Shown here piece after piece: positions 58,501 through 64,000 of a DNA stretch of 64,000 nt (positions are counted from its first letter, which is position 1; every line of letters begins with the position of its first letter). Location: NCBI RefSeq assembly GCF_963662255.1, contig NC_085049.1:26134142-26198141 (forward strand). The letters are read 5' to 3'. The position numbers and the translations under genes were made by a program. A model generated the notes under the pieces. It was not told the origin of the DNA. It saw only the letters and a program-made list of their open reading frames with translations, and did no database searches. Origin of the DNA: Cinclus cinclus (lineage: Eukaryota > Chordata > Aves > Passeriformes > Cinclidae).

Positions 58501-60637
58501 TTTTTATTTAGATTCAAAAAGAACATCACAAATAAAGGCAATCTAGCAGTGCTTTGCTTGATGAGCCACACCATATGTGTTATAAATAAATTCAGGATAA
58601 AGTAGGATCTCAGCAGGGTTTGCAAGAGTCCAGAGACAACTCAAATCTGGATGGAAGAGCTCTCTGTGCTGGTAGGAGTCTATATCCTACCTCACAGACA
58701 GGGAGGTTGTGCAGGAGCCAAGGTTTATCCCCAGTGGAGTCTGTAAGCACTTACAGACTTTCAAAGTGACCCTTTGAAATTGACCCTTGCCACTTAGCAG
58801 CTCTTTAATGTTAATTATATTGAAGCACTTCACAAAGGGTAGTGCTATTATTCCCATTAATGTGTGGGAAACTGAGCAATTGTGTGACTTCAGGTCTCTA
58901 TCATGGTGAAGAAAAAGACTTAGGTAGTCCCTTCCTAGTCCTGTGAGTAAGGCTAGCAGAATTTGGTATATGAAAAGCAAGATCTATAGCTTTGCTTGAG
59001 CTGATGTGGAAATGTTTAATATTTTAGATATGTGCTATTTTTATACCTTATTGCAACCTTGCTATTGCAGGAGCCCTTGTTTGCTGCACGAGTTGTTTAT
59101 GATCTTCTGTTTTACTTCATTGTCATAATTATTGTTCTCAACCTGATCTTCGGAGTCATCATTGATACATTTGCTGATCTCAGGAGTGAAAAGCAGAAAA
59201 AGGAGGAGATACTAAAGACCACCTGTTTCATCTGTGGTAGGTGTTACTGATCTCTTGAGAGGTGAGGGTAGAAGGAGTGAAAATGAACTATTCTTCAATA
59301 AATAAAACTTGGACCCCAGGCGTTGTTATCTTCTACAAAGAGTCTGTAAAAATTCCAAAGGTTGATCCCAAACTTATTCCCTTTCAGTAGGAGACAGATT
59401 TGGTTTATGAATCAAAAACTAGCTTTGCTGAGAGGTGGCTTCACAGTCTCCACCCAGAATCCGAGGCAGAAGAGCCGTTTCTCACGCTTGCATCATCACC
59501 ACTAATGGAGATGGGGCAGCTGCTGACTGTTTCACAGAGTGTGCTGCAGATGAAAGTGCAGCTTCTGTTTCACAGCACAGAGCATTCCAGAGCAGCACGA
59601 ACTGCCGATTTTGGGTGGTGATATGAAGCAGGGAACAAAAGAATTCTGTGGAAATCATCCCCACAAAGCCCACAGAAAATCACACTTATTTTGAAGTGCA
59701 CTCATAAAGAGGGGCAGACCTTAATTCCCTGGGGGACTTCAAAAAGCCTTTTTTGTAGGCTGGGTGCTGTTTCCATGGTTGTACTGACAGGGATGGATGC
59801 GGTGCAGAGCACAGCATGTCTTCAGTGTCTGTGGACAGGAAATCCAGGGAGGAGGGTGGAAACATGGAGGCAAACTTTGGTGATTCCTCTCCTGCCTCAT
59901 TTCTGGTATTCTTCTTCAGAGATCTGGACCATTATAAAGAAAAATTTAAACAAAATTTCTTATGACTGCAGCTCTGTAAAGACTGTGTGACAGCAGAGCT
60001 GCAGGGACTCACCTCTCAGGTTGAAGCCCACAAACAATCTCACTGAAGCTTTAGTGGGACTCTTTATATGCTTGATGCTAAAAGTATGCATAAATCTTTG
60101 GAAGATCAGGGCCTGGACTGCACACTACGTGCTTCCCAGTACACATCTAGAAAGAGCCAGAGACAACACTTGTAAAACACTTTATAGCCCTCTGCATAGA
60201 AGGCACTGTAAAACTGTAACATATTTATTATATTGTTATTGTTATTAAGAGGAAATATCACAAAAGAGAATAAAAGCTGCGTTGAAAGACTTCTGTCAGG
60301 AATGCCTTCTGGCCTGGTATTTCTTGCCTGGCAGTTATGGCTTTTAAATTAAGATCCTTCAAATTGATGATCCTTTAAATTAAGTTAGGTTCCTTTCTCT
60401 AACATATTTAACAGATTTGAGTATTTTTATATTGTAGTAGTTTCTTTTTTGGCTTTATGTTCTTCTCTTTTTGCAGGACTGGAGAGGGACAAATTTGATA
60501 ACAAGACTGTTTCATTTGAGGAGCATATAAAGGCAGAACACAACATGTGGCATTATTTGTACTTTATAGTTCTTGTCAAAGTTAAAGATCCAACTGAATA
60601 CACTGGCCCAGAGAGCTACGTGGCACAAATGATTGTG
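7404..60637 (+). CDS. ITPR2: Inositol 1,4,5-trisphosphate receptor type 2, 3' part of gene (18 coding exons)
   Basis: IP3-gated calcium-release channel of the endoplasmic reticulum, active as a tetramer. Exons: 7404-7512, 9027-9214, 10277-10460, 11054-11310, 12177-12377, 14303-14413, 19166-19261, 20431-20550, 39069-39176, 40692-40884, 43879-44004, 47011-47186, 48496-48660, 50791-50986, 53065-53157, 57609-57736, 59071-59236, 60477-60637. All join in frame (926 codons) and every splice site is GT-AG except the GC donor at 44005. Order: central regulatory domain, RIH-associated domain (local residues about 230-345), linker, six membrane segments with the GGGVGD filter (local 804-809), then a Cys2-His2 zinc site. 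The paralogue call rests on remembered type-2 segments such as [26 protein letters not shown] and the luminal ACAKENCS, which differ from types 1 and 3. The gene is incomplete at both window edges; from remembered human ITPR2 about 80 C-terminal residues are missing. Local residue numbers in other entries count from 7404. Confidence 0.97.
7513..9026 (+). other. ITPR2 intron (1,514 bp)
   Basis: GT-AG intron between window exons 1 and 2. It contains the ATG/CAT palindrome at 8551-8576. No other feature is supported. Confidence 0.9.
8551..8576. repeat. Perfect 26-bp palindrome of ATG/CAT triplets
   Basis: The left arm is (ATG)4A and the right arm T(CAT)4. They pair perfectly for 13 bp with no spacer, centred between 8563 and 8564. 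A few more CATC-like bases follow. It could form a cruciform or hairpin. Confidence 0.9.
9027..9214 (+). CDS. ITPR2: ITPR2 exon 2 of 18 (central regulatory domain)
   Basis: Encodes local residues 37-99 and contains [17 protein letters not shown] and [12 protein letters not shown]. These are the hallmark LDKEGA..LV.D and LLEGGN segments found in all IP3 receptors. Acceptor tttgtctaatctgcag, donor cacag|gtactt. It enters in phase 1 (two bases complete a glycine) and leaves in phase 0. It forms helical-repeat structure in the cytosolic part between the IP3-binding core and the channel. Confidence 0.96.
9215..10276 (+). other. ITPR2 intron (1,062 bp)
   Basis: GT-AG intron between window exons 2 and 3. 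AT-rich, with an A-run near 10190-10206. No other feature seen. Confidence 0.9.
10277..10460 (+). CDS. ITPR2: ITPR2 exon 3 of 18 (regulatory domain)
   Basis: Encodes local residues 100-160 plus one base. The start, [20 protein letters not shown], leads into the family segment [19 protein letters not shown]. The end is charged and probably disordered ([18 protein letters not shown]), which is typical of the paralogue-specific linker before the RIH-associated domain. Acceptor tttttttgcag, donor agag|gtaagg, phase 0 in and phase 1 out. [19 protein letters not shown] fits type 2 better than types 1 or 3. Confidence 0.96.
10461..11053 (+). other. ITPR2 intron (593 bp) with exon-like open stretch
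   Basis: The shortest intron in the window. From the AG at 10705-10706 onward it stays open in the phase set by the previous exon, starting [20 protein letters not shown]. No convincing donor follows, so it is kept as intron. Confidence 0.85.
11054..11310 (+). CDS. ITPR2: ITPR2 exon 4 of 18 (linker and start of RIH-associated domain)
   Basis: Encodes local residues 161-246. The first half ([20 protein letters not shown], then [18 protein letters not shown]) is the acidic linker characteristic of type 2. The second half ([20 protein letters not shown]) is the start of the RIH-associated domain shared with ryanodine receptors. Acceptor cttcttttcag, donor tccag|gtaaaa, phase 1 in and phase 0 out. 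Confidence 0.97.
11311..12176 (+). other. ITPR2 intron (866 bp)
   Basis: GT-AG intron between window exons 4 and 5. It ends in a long pyrimidine tract from about 12105 to the AG at 12176. No gene or repeat was recognised. Confidence 0.9.
12177..12377 (+). CDS. ITPR2: ITPR2 exon 5 of 18 (core of RIH-associated domain)
   Basis: Encodes 67 residues (local 247-313), among the most conserved parts of the family: [35 protein letters not shown] and [13 protein letters not shown]. The acceptor has a very long pyrimidine tract ending caccag. The donor is accag|gtaggg. Phase 0 at both ends. This domain packs between the cytosolic solenoids and the membrane-proximal region. Confidence 0.98.
12378..14302 (+). 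other. ITPR2 intron (1,925 bp)
   Basis: GT-AG intron between window exons 5 and 6. It contains a TAAT-rich patch at about 13155-13240 that looks like a possible enhancer and is reported as a finding. A long minus-strand open frame over 13715-14320 is rejected as chance or shadow. Confidence 0.9.
14303..14413 (+). CDS. ITPR2: ITPR2 exon 6 of 18 (end of RIH-associated domain)
   Basis: Encodes 37 residues (local 314-350), including [20 protein letters not shown] and MDLVLQLK. At local 342 (codon tgc, 14387-14389) there is cysteine where I remember arginine in human types 1-3 (K(Y/K)RMDL); the change fits a single C-to-T step at a CpG. Acceptor cttattttgcag, donor ctcaag|gtacag, phase 0/0. Upstream of the acceptor is a CT-rich stretch with two CCCCTG runs. 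Confidence 0.97.
15690..16160 (-). repeat. CR1 LINE fragment
   Basis: On the + strand it reads as the reverse complement of the CR1 3' region: ccaagcctcctgctcaagca, then ggcagcctatcccactgctt, then the ttgccctctcactggacact block and ctccaggctgaacag. About 470 bp, diverged, apparently lacking the terminal ATTCTRTG octamers. Confidence 0.8.
17805..17922 (+). repeat. CR1 LINE 3' end, short and degraded
   Basis: The pattern gctgctttgagcaggggctg followed by an octamer-type tail gtgattctgtg at 17911-17921 matches a 5'-truncated CR1 with internal divergence. Confidence 0.65.
19166..19261 (+). CDS. ITPR2: ITPR2 exon 7 of 18
   Basis: Encodes 32 residues (local 351-382): [20 protein letters not shown] then [12 protein letters not shown]. 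This matches the family segment [14 protein letters not shown](H)DSENAERI. Gln replaces the usual His in RHDSENA, a mild change. Acceptor tttgtatctctag, donor aactg|gtgaga, phase 0/0. It is one of the smaller exons and lies 4.75 kb after its predecessor. Confidence 0.96.
19262..20430 (+). other. ITPR2 intron (1,169 bp)
   Basis: GT-AG intron between window exons 7 and 8. No gene, repeat or other feature supported. Confidence 0.9.
20431..20550 (+). CDS. ITPR2: ITPR2 exon 8 of 18
   Basis: Encodes 40 residues (local 383-422). It starts [20 protein letters not shown], continues through an acidic stretch, and ends [28 protein letters not shown] is a type-2 signature as I remember it, whereas type 1 reads IKKAYMQGE. 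Acceptor gtttgtgttgcag, donor catcag|gtatgt, phase 0/0. The 18.5-kb intron follows. Confidence 0.97.
20610..21083 (-). mobile_element. Solo LTR of an ERVL-like endogenous retrovirus
   Basis: A 474-bp element with TG...CA ends, flanked by a 5-bp target-site duplication CACAT (20605-20609 and 21084-21088). The orientation is minus: an AATAAA signal (minus strand, 20657-20662) lies about 50 bp before the 3' end, which reads gtgactccacctgtgaca. No internal retroviral coding sequence is present, so this is an LTR left by recombination. The ERVL-like label rests on general resemblance to avian LTRs. Confidence 0.7.
24225..24261. repeat. AT/GT dinucleotide microsatellite
   Basis: Alternating (AT)n with a short GTGTGT interruption, then about ten further AT units. 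Directly visible low-complexity repeat. Confidence 0.9.
24757..24819. repeat. T-rich (GTTT)n-like low-complexity tract
   Basis: Runs of T4-T7 and a final T10 separated by single or double G. Directly visible. Confidence 0.85.
25785..25920 (+). repeat. Possible MIR-like ancient SINE relic
   Basis: The order 'gtgctattac', 'gttacagataaatg', 'caaggcagaggc', 'agcaagtcatgagctgtcat', 'aatctgg', 'ccccagtgctttg' follows the MIR consensus layout. Strongly diverged; a profile search would decide. Confidence 0.4.
28921..28960. repeat. Four tandem decamers (TGATTTATAC-type)
   Basis: Copies are tgatttatac, tgattcatac, tgagtcatac, tgatttatac, preceded by a partial copy. The third contains TGAGTCA (28941-28947), a perfect AP-1 consensus. 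Confidence 0.9.
37886..38270. repeat. Composite pyrimidine satellite, 385 nt without a purine
   Basis: On the + strand every base from 37886 to 38270 is C or T. It has ordered blocks: (CTTTC)26 at 37891-38020, (CTTTTCCTTTC)5 at 38021-38075, (CTTTTC)15 at 38076-38165, (CTTTCC)10 at 38166-38225, then an imperfect CT tail. It is intronic. The tract has triplex (H-DNA) potential and is likely length-polymorphic. The long open frames through it are compositional. Confidence 0.98.
39069..39176 (+). CDS. ITPR2: ITPR2 exon 9 of 18 (linker before the membrane domain)
   Basis: Encodes 36 residues (local 423-458): [20 protein letters not shown] then [16 protein letters not shown]. Local residue 425 (codon tgt, 39075-39077) is Cys where I remember LARHNK in types 1 and 2 and LSRHNK in type 3. 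As at 14387, this fits a CpG C-to-T change. Acceptor tctttttctag, donor atagag|gtaaag, phase 0/0. Confidence 0.96.
39177..40691 (+). other. ITPR2 intron (1,515 bp)
   Basis: GT-AG intron between window exons 9 and 10. AT-rich; no repeat or gene recognised. Confidence 0.9.
40692..40884 (+). CDS. ITPR2: ITPR2 exon 10 of 18 (intervening lateral domain, cytosolic)
   Basis: Encodes local residues 459-522 plus one base: [48 protein letters not shown]. This cytosolic segment lies just before S1 and couples the ligand-binding assembly to the channel. The acceptor is aaatgtgcattttatttatag, an A-rich tract that is weaker than its neighbours. The donor is attagga|gtaagt, a perfect GTAAGT. Phase 0 in, phase 1 out; the split codon is completed at 43879. 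Confidence 0.97.
41684..42058 (-). repeat. CR1 LINE 3' end
   Basis: Starts tcatagaatcacagattgg, the reverse complement of the CR1 ATTCTRTG tail. It continues through ggttgggagggaccttaaag and the ccatgggcagggacatcttc, ccttgtcctgtcactccagg and tcttttccaggctgaac blocks. About 375 bp and relatively well preserved, so probably one of the younger copies here. Confidence 0.93.
43190..43250. repeat. Possible ancient CR1/L3-like relic
   Basis: gctgtaggttctttgggata and tttgtacagcacttcacata resemble the 'agctctttggggcaggga..tttgtacagcgcctagcac' motif of old amniote LINE/SINE tails. Weak match. Confidence 0.3.
43879..44004 (+). CDS. ITPR2: ITPR2 exon 11 of 18 (first membrane segment)
   Basis: Encodes local residues 523-564 plus one base: [19 protein letters not shown] then [16 protein letters not shown], the first transmembrane helix (S1), followed by the acidic GDDGDEG typical of type 2. 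Acceptor cccctttctag. The donor is GC rather than GT (gaag|gcaagt). The exon end is fixed by the reading frame: gaa-g joins gc-acg at 47011 to give E-G-T-L-S-P. Phase 1 in, phase 1 out. Confidence 0.96.
45510..45804 (+). repeat. CR1 LINE 3' end
   Basis: Contains agggaatggcttcaaggtga, then ggaggtgtccaaggccaggt, ccctgcccatggcagg and aaggtcccttccaatccaaa, ending in the octamer-type tail gattctgtgaag. 5'-truncated, about 295 bp. Confidence 0.93.
46351..46620. promoter_or_regulatory. Intragenic CpG island
   Basis: About 35 CpG dinucleotides in about 270 bp by hand count, in an AT-rich gene where CpG is otherwise scarce. Contains GGCGGCGG and several CCCGGG/GGCCCGGG motifs. It lies between the S1 and S2 exons, about 390 bp before 47011. 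All three + frames are largely open, as expected for stop-poor GC-rich DNA; no coding call is made. It could be an alternative promoter, an enhancer or an unmethylated orphan island. Confidence 0.75.
47011..47186 (+). CDS. ITPR2: ITPR2 exon 12 of 18 (second and start of third membrane segments)
   Basis: Encodes local residues 565-623. Two hydrophobic stretches are visible: [19 protein letters not shown] (S2) and [17 protein letters not shown], the first part of S3. Between them is the basic loop [17 protein letters not shown]. Acceptor tctcctctgtacag, donor gctaat|gtaagt, phase 1 in and phase 0 out. Confidence 0.97.
47187..48495 (+). other. ITPR2 intron (1,309 bp)
   Basis: GT-AG intron between window exons 12 and 13. 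A short (CA)n near 48095-48109. Nothing else supported. Confidence 0.9.
48496..48660 (+). CDS. ITPR2: ITPR2 exon 13 of 18 (membrane segments S3-S4)
   Basis: Encodes 55 residues (local 624-678). [20 protein letters not shown] completes S3 and the highly conserved loop, and [20 protein letters not shown] is S4. Local 669 (codon tgt, 48631-48633) is Cys in GLCVHEF, where I recall Phe in human type 2 (GLFVHEF). Acceptor ccccccacag, donor cttcctg|gtaagt, phase 0/0. Confidence 0.97.
48661..50790 (+). other. ITPR2 intron (2,130 bp)
   Basis: GT-AG intron between window exons 13 and 14. It contains a short tandem duplication at 49171-49225. No gene or transposon recognised. Confidence 0.9.
49171..49225. 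repeat. Two-copy 29-bp tandem duplication
   Basis: The unit tacaggtgcaggtgaaaatg plus aatcacagg is followed directly by a copy that lacks one G. Each unit carries CAGGTG E-box-type hexamers. Confidence 0.85.
50791..50986 (+). CDS. ITPR2: ITPR2 exon 14 of 18 (S4-S5 linker, S5, start of luminal loop)
   Basis: Encodes local residues 679-743 plus one base. [20 protein letters not shown] is the S4-S5 linker, the gating connection. [19 protein letters not shown] is S5. Then [18 protein letters not shown] enters the ER lumen. The codon at 50968-50970 gives Ile in KIST, where I remember KNRT (a glycosylation sequon) in human type 2. Acceptor ctgccttccccag, donor ctgcag|gtattt, phase 0 in and phase 1 out. 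Confidence 0.97.
50987..53064 (+). other. ITPR2 intron (2,078 bp) with candidate cassette exon
   Basis: GT-AG intron in phase 1 between the S5 and luminal-loop exons. It contains the candidate cassette exon at 52791-52856, listed separately. No repeats recognised. Confidence 0.9.
52791..52856 (+). CDS. ITPR2: Candidate in-frame cassette exon of ITPR2 (luminal loop)
   Basis: A 66-nt segment between a good 3' splice site (attttgttctcaccag, with a CTGAC branch-point candidate at 52748-52752) and a moderate donor (taca|gtaaat). Starting in phase 1, as the preceding exon requires, it is open throughout; the other two frames contain stops. It ends in phase 1, as the next exon requires. Inclusion would add 22 residues, reading [19 protein letters not shown] in its core, to the luminal loop between S5 and the pore. 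The AAAF.VD..SGD.M pattern resembles the type 3 receptor loop as I remember it. It is absent from the human type 2 sequence I remember. Transcript evidence is needed; it could be fortuitous. Confidence 0.4.
53065..53157 (+). CDS. ITPR2: ITPR2 exon 15 of 18 (luminal loop)
   Basis: Encodes about 31 residues (local 744-774). The core [20 protein letters not shown] corresponds to the poorly conserved luminal loop between S5 and the pore. It has two cysteines and an Asn-Cys-Ser sequon (53124-53132), a potential N-glycosylation site facing the ER lumen. The loop is specific to each paralogue and resembles type 2. Acceptor ctttttccacag, donor acccag|gtcagt, phase 1/1, which permits phase-1 cassette exons next to it. 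Confidence 0.95.
53200..53346 (+). repeat. CR1 LINE 3' end
   Basis: Reads acatccaaggccaggttgga, agcctggtctagtggaaggt, tccctgcccatggcagaggg, aagatcccttccaacccaaa, then the tail ctgtgattctctgat. 5'-truncated copy starting just after the luminal-loop exon. Confidence 0.92.
54500..54643 (+). repeat. CR1 LINE 3' end, older copy
   Basis: Contains tctggaagtgttcaaaagct, ggttggactcagtctcagag and gtcttttccaatttgaatgg, then tail ctatgattctatgag with two overlapping octamers. More diverged than the copies at 41684 and 53200. Confidence 0.85.
57561..57587. repeat. TGAT tetranucleotide repeat beside a splice acceptor
   Basis: Six perfect TGAT units followed by TGA, ending 21 nt before the acceptor AG of the pore exon (57608). 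The repeat sits in the usual branch-point window. Confidence 0.9.
57609..57736 (+). CDS. ITPR2: ITPR2 exon 16 of 18 (pore helix and selectivity filter)
   Basis: Encodes local residues 775-817: acidic [10 protein letters not shown], then [19 protein letters not shown] (pore helix), the filter GGGVGD (57695-57712), and VLRKPSKD. The filter is intact. Its second glycine corresponds to human G2498, where G2498S is reported in anhidrosis (established knowledge). Acceptor cctgtttgcag, donor aaagat|gtgagt, phase 1 in and phase 0 out. A TGAT repeat ends about 20 nt before the acceptor. Confidence 0.98.
58008..58325 (+). repeat. CR1 LINE fragment lacking its 3' end
   Basis: Contains ctggagtgctgtgtccagtc, ggctgcagagatgatttagg, ggagctggggctgtccagcc and the cccagcaatggcacc block, but stops at gttccacctggacat, before the usual 3' tail. 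CR1 copies normally keep the 3' end, so the copy was truncated or rearranged after insertion. Confidence 0.88.
58830..58905 (+). repeat. Possible MIR-like ancient SINE relic
   Basis: The order cacttcacaaag, gtgctattattcccatta, gggaaactgagcaattgtgt, gacttcagg follows the MIR core. Short and diverged. Confidence 0.45.
59071..59236 (+). CDS. ITPR2: ITPR2 exon 17 of 18 (S6 helix and first half of zinc site)
   Basis: Encodes local residues 818-872 plus one base: [20 protein letters not shown] then [18 protein letters not shown], the pore-lining S6 and gate. [19 protein letters not shown] follows. Its two cysteines (59224 and 59233) are the first half of the C-terminal zinc site. Acceptor gctattgcag, donor ctgtg|gtaggt, phase 0 in and phase 1 out. 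This stretch is nearly invariant in IP3 receptors. Confidence 0.98.
59237..60476 (+). other. ITPR2 intron (1,240 bp)
   Basis: GT-AG intron that splits the Cys2 and His2 halves of the zinc site. An ancient LINE-like tail lies near 60170-60245. Confidence 0.9.
60170..60245 (+). repeat. Possible ancient L3/CR1-type tail
   Basis: aaaacactttatagccctct, gaaggcactgtaaaactgta, then a TTATTATTG-type tail resembles the 'agcgctttgagagcc..gaaggcgctatataaa..ttattatt' end of old amniote LINEs/SINEs. Confidence 0.45.
60477..60637 (+). CDS. ITPR2: ITPR2 exon 18 of 18 in window (second half of zinc site, linker domain)
   Basis: Encodes local residues 873-926: [20 protein letters not shown] then [20 protein letters not shown] and [13 protein letters not shown]. 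The histidines at 60524 and 60539 (H-x4-H) complete the Cys2-His2 zinc site begun in the previous exon. Acceptor ctctttttgcag, donor attgtg|gtaagt, phase 1 in and phase 0 out. The next expected segment (LDWFPRM...) is not found before 64000, so the last coding exons lie outside the window. Confidence 0.98.
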
Positions 60638-63600
60638 GTAAGTCAATTTGGGCATATGCTTTATGCAACTGAGAGATGCTCCTTGCAACTAGGGCAGAGA
60701 ACATCTTTCTTTTCCCCTCCCTCTGAACAGTAGGAGGCATCAATCTTTATTTTTAAAGATCATTTCACGTGTTTTTGTCTGCAACAAAACCCAGACTTAA
60801 ACATAATGAAAAAAATGAAGGTGCAGGCCCCAATCCCCAGTTTGGCATTGGTGCTCTCATGCTCTGTGGGTTCTGCTGCTTCATTAGGCAGAGCTAGGGC
60901 AGGAGAGCCTGCATCATAACATCTGCTGCTGCTCCAGCTTTGTCCAGTGTCTCTGGGCTGCTGTCCAAAAAAATAACATCTCCTGCTGCACACTGAAACA
61001 CGGGGTCAGTGCTCAGGGCTGGTGCTTTTCTCCTATGGCTGCTCTGAACAAGCTAGTGAAAAGACCAGGAAGAGCAGCCACAGGGTTTGAAGAGCCACAG
61101 AAGCTGCCTTGCGAAGCAGGGAGAGTACTTGGATTCAGCAAGAGAACTGTGATGATGCTGGGCCAGAGAGGAGTTTGATTACATTTTGTTTCCAGCCTGC
61201 TGCCGAAAAGGGTTTGTTCTTCCGAGTGAGCAGAGCGGATTATCAAGGCTGCCTGGCTTGGGGCTTCATTTTTGAGGAATTCTGCCTGCCTGCTGGGATA
61301 TTGTGGTGCAGCATTTTCTTCCTGTGGACCTGCTGGCAGGTATTGCACTGCTCAGGGCCTATGCCAGGCTCTGTGGCTGCAGAGCTGGCATATGTCTGAA
61401 TCCCAGAGGAAGCTGTAACCAAATGCGCATCAGGATTTGCTGTTCATGCATTTCTGGAGCCACTTTTCTTATCAAGACTATCTCTCTTTTACCCCTCATC
61501 AAGCCTTTGACTGGACATACCACCCAGCCTCATTACTGAGGTGCTGGGTGGCCTTTTACTCCCCAGTTCAGCCAAGGGGAAGATGCTTCTCCTTGCACTT
61601 CAGCTGTCCTCAGGTCAGGTGCCAGTTTTCAGTCAATCCCATCTCTTTTCTGCCTTGTCAGTGCAGAAAGCTGGGTTGTTTATCCTGCCTTCAGATGGGT
61701 GTCCGGGATAGCTGGGCTGACTCACCTTTCTCTCTTCATTGAGAGCCTAAATGGTTAGTTTAGACAAGATGCCTAATTGAGAGCAGGCTAAAATTAGAGC
61801 TGACTCCCAAGCACTGGGCAAGCTTATGCAGAGCTTACCTTGAAGAACTCACATTAGTGGAAATGGTGGTGTTCAGACAGGAGTGTGTGCTTGATTGCTG
61901 CAGTTAAATGGAGCTTTTGTAAGTGCTATTGCCACTAGAGGGGAAGGTGCTGTGGCAGGTGATGGGAATTCAGTGCTCAGGTGCAGAGGAACAGTTTATT
62001 TCCTTCAATTTTAAACCATCAGTCTCATTGCCCAGCTCAGGGTGTTTATACTGTAGGCAGTAATGGATCTACACTTCTGCAATTTGGTAGGCGAGATAGA
62101 AAACCTAAAACAAATTCTTGTAGACTCTGTTGTATTATGAGAAATTATTCATAGCAGCAAGCTGTCCAGTTGCTCATAGAAATATTTTAGCTTATGTCAG
62201 AAATACATTTTAATTTGTGGAGTCAGACTCTAAGGCCTGTCTCATTTGTTCATTCCTCCTCTTCCTCTCCCTGCAATGTCTGTGGGATTTTAAACTTTGT
62301 AGTATGTATGTTAAGTATTAATGTTTAATTCCAAAAAATGCATTAATATTTACAGTAAGTGTATGCATCCTGTGGCAGCAGTGGTTTGACTTTTCTGATG
62401 TGTGATTCACTAATATATTTTACTTCTGCATTAATGGCTAGAACTTCTCTTTGAATATTTAAAATACTAACAGAAAAGCACCAAAAACTCACACAACCTC
62501 AAACACTGAACTGATTTCTCAAAGCCCCTGGCCCCTGTTCCTCTGTGGCAGAATGCTGGTTGTTTAAGTGGTTAGCAGTAATGCAGATTTTGGGATTATT
62601 AAACTCTCTTTTTCCGTAAGTATATATAAAGTTAAAGTTATTACAGGTCATGGAGAGGTACCTATGGATCTAGAAATGTAAAGCTTACGTGGAATGAAAG
62701 TAAAAATGGTAGAGTGGGAGAAAAAAAGATAAATAAATGTTTGAACAAACTGTAGATGTCTGGTATGGGATTAGTGGTTGTGTCTTTGTGTAGTTTAAAT
62801 TCCTAGTATGAAAGCCAGGAAGATGTGTTGCATAGCAGAAGCAACTGGAACTTCTTAAGTGAACATGAAAAGAACACTTTCTCCTGGAGCCAGAGAATTT
62901 ACTGTGTACCCCATGCTACAAGTAATACTAAGAAATTAAATAAAATAATCTGACTGGAGGAATGGAGTATGATATTTGACTGGAAGAAGAGATTTAGAGA
63001 TCCAGTTTTGCCAAGTTCCAAAAGAAGAGTCAAAAGGAAAAGTCTCAGAGACAGTTTTGCAGCTGTCAGACATACGAGCTGCTGTAGCAAGTGTGTTTGG
63101 TGTGTCTCAAACACAGCCTGATAGTCAGGACCTACACCACAGGTATGTGAGATGTGCTACATTCCATGCACTAATTAATCCTGAGCATGGCTTTTATCAT
63201 GAAGACAGAGAGAGAAGCTGATTCAGGCTCCATGACAGCCTGGAAGCTCTGTGGTCATCTTTGTGATGCTGGGAGAGGTGACCAAGTCCTGGGTAGCTGG
63301 TTAGGATCTGTCAGAAAAGAGACTTGAAATTAACCTTTCACAAGGGACTTGCCAATGGAATTGATTCATTGCTTAAAAAGCTTGCTGGGGGTGTATGGGA
63401 TTGCAGGAAATTATAAATATGGGTGGTTGGGATAGCAGGGCAGTCTTGGGACCTCTTTGAAAAGGACAAGGTGGAATGAGATTTTATATTTCATACTATA
63501 CAGAATATGGCTGAAAAACCTCTGTGAATCATGATCTTGAAAGAACTTTCTTCATTCTACTAATTTTTGTTATGATCAGGAATGCCTTCTATGGCTGCTT

Positions 63601-64000
63601 CTGTAGTTTTAATGTATTCTGTGGAATTTAATGGAATTCTGTGTTTTCAAAGCCAGATCACTTAAGAAGAATTTCTTCCCAAATCCAGTCTTCAAGTCCT
63701 TCAATACACGTCAAAATTTTGGAGTATGCTGCAATAACTTTAATAGAAAGTAGAGTTTAGCTCCAAGCATCATCCGCACTCTCCCTGCAACTGCAGTGAG
63801 GAACCAAGTATTATTGCATTTGCCTACTCCTGCCTTGCAAAGTATTACAAAAAGTAACATTGAAATAATGATCAGTGTTAACTAAGCACCAGGAAAAACA
63901 TCTACAATTTCTGATAGTCCTTTTCTCTATTGCCCAGCCTCATCAGAGTCCAAAAATATGTCTGTCCACTTTGTGACTCTGTGTATCATTTGTCCAGCAA
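60638..64000 (+). other. ITPR2 intron, 3' end outside window
   Basis: Begins with donor gtaagt at 60638. No exon encoding the expected LDWFPRM... segment was found, and no repeats were recognised. An open frame at 62976-63221 followed by a donor-like caccacag|gtatgt at 63139 was inspected; no credible acceptor precedes it. Confidence 0.85.

Larger units (their letters stand above)
57737..59070 (+). other. ITPR2 intron (1,334 bp)
   Basis: GT-AG intron between the pore and S6 exons. It contains a CR1 internal fragment (about 58008-58325) and a MIR-like relic (about 58830-58905). Confidence 0.9.

Noticed and set aside
58219..58605. 128-codon + strand open frame
   Set aside because: Its first part lies in the CR1 fragment and the rest in plain intron.
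62976..63221. 81-codon + strand open frame with a donor-like caccacag|gtatgt
   Set aside because: The peptide looks somewhat protein-like, but there is no credible upstream acceptor with a pyrimidine tract and no family match.

Overview
The window is a piece of a bird genome. The evidence is a vertebrate intron/exon structure with GT-AG splice sites, several CR1 LINE fragments ending in the avian-type ATTCTRTG tail, and a solo ERVL-like LTR. I cannot name the species. It holds one recognisable protein-coding gene, on the + strand: the 3' part of ITPR2, the type 2 inositol 1,4,5-trisphosphate receptor, an ER calcium-release channel. Eighteen coding exons lie between 7404 and 60637. They join in one continuous frame of 2,778 nt (926 codons), about residues 1,694-2,619 on human numbering of a roughly 2,700-residue protein. 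The 5' exons lie before position 1. The last coding part (roughly the final 80 residues, coiled-coil tail) lies beyond 64000.

Layout. 1-7403 is intron, with one speculative antisense exon at its left edge. 7404-14413 holds six closely spaced exons for the central regulatory domain and the RIH-associated domain. 14414-20550 holds two small exons. 20551-39068 is an 18.5-kb intron with a solo LTR and a 385-nt uninterrupted pyrimidine tract built from four ordered repeat blocks. 39069-44004 encodes the segment before the membrane domain and S1. 47011-50986 encodes S2-S5. 53065-59236 encodes the luminal loop, the pore with an intact GGGVGD filter, and S6. 60477-60637 completes the cytosolic Cys2-His2 zinc site. 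From 60638 to the end is intron.

The exons make one polypeptide. The RIH-associated and linker segments couple ligand and calcium sensing to the six-helix channel, which assembles as a tetramer in the ER membrane.

The observations most worth checking are these. (1) A 66-nt, phase-preserving candidate cassette exon at 52791-52856 would add 22 residues to the luminal loop. (2) A CpG island at about 46351-46620 lies inside an intron late in the gene. (3) The composite pyrimidine repeat at 37886-38270 runs straight into a consensus 3' splice site. (4) The intron that starts at 44005 has a GC donor. (5) Three conserved-looking positions carry cysteine. (6) One luminal glycosylation sequon appears to be lost.
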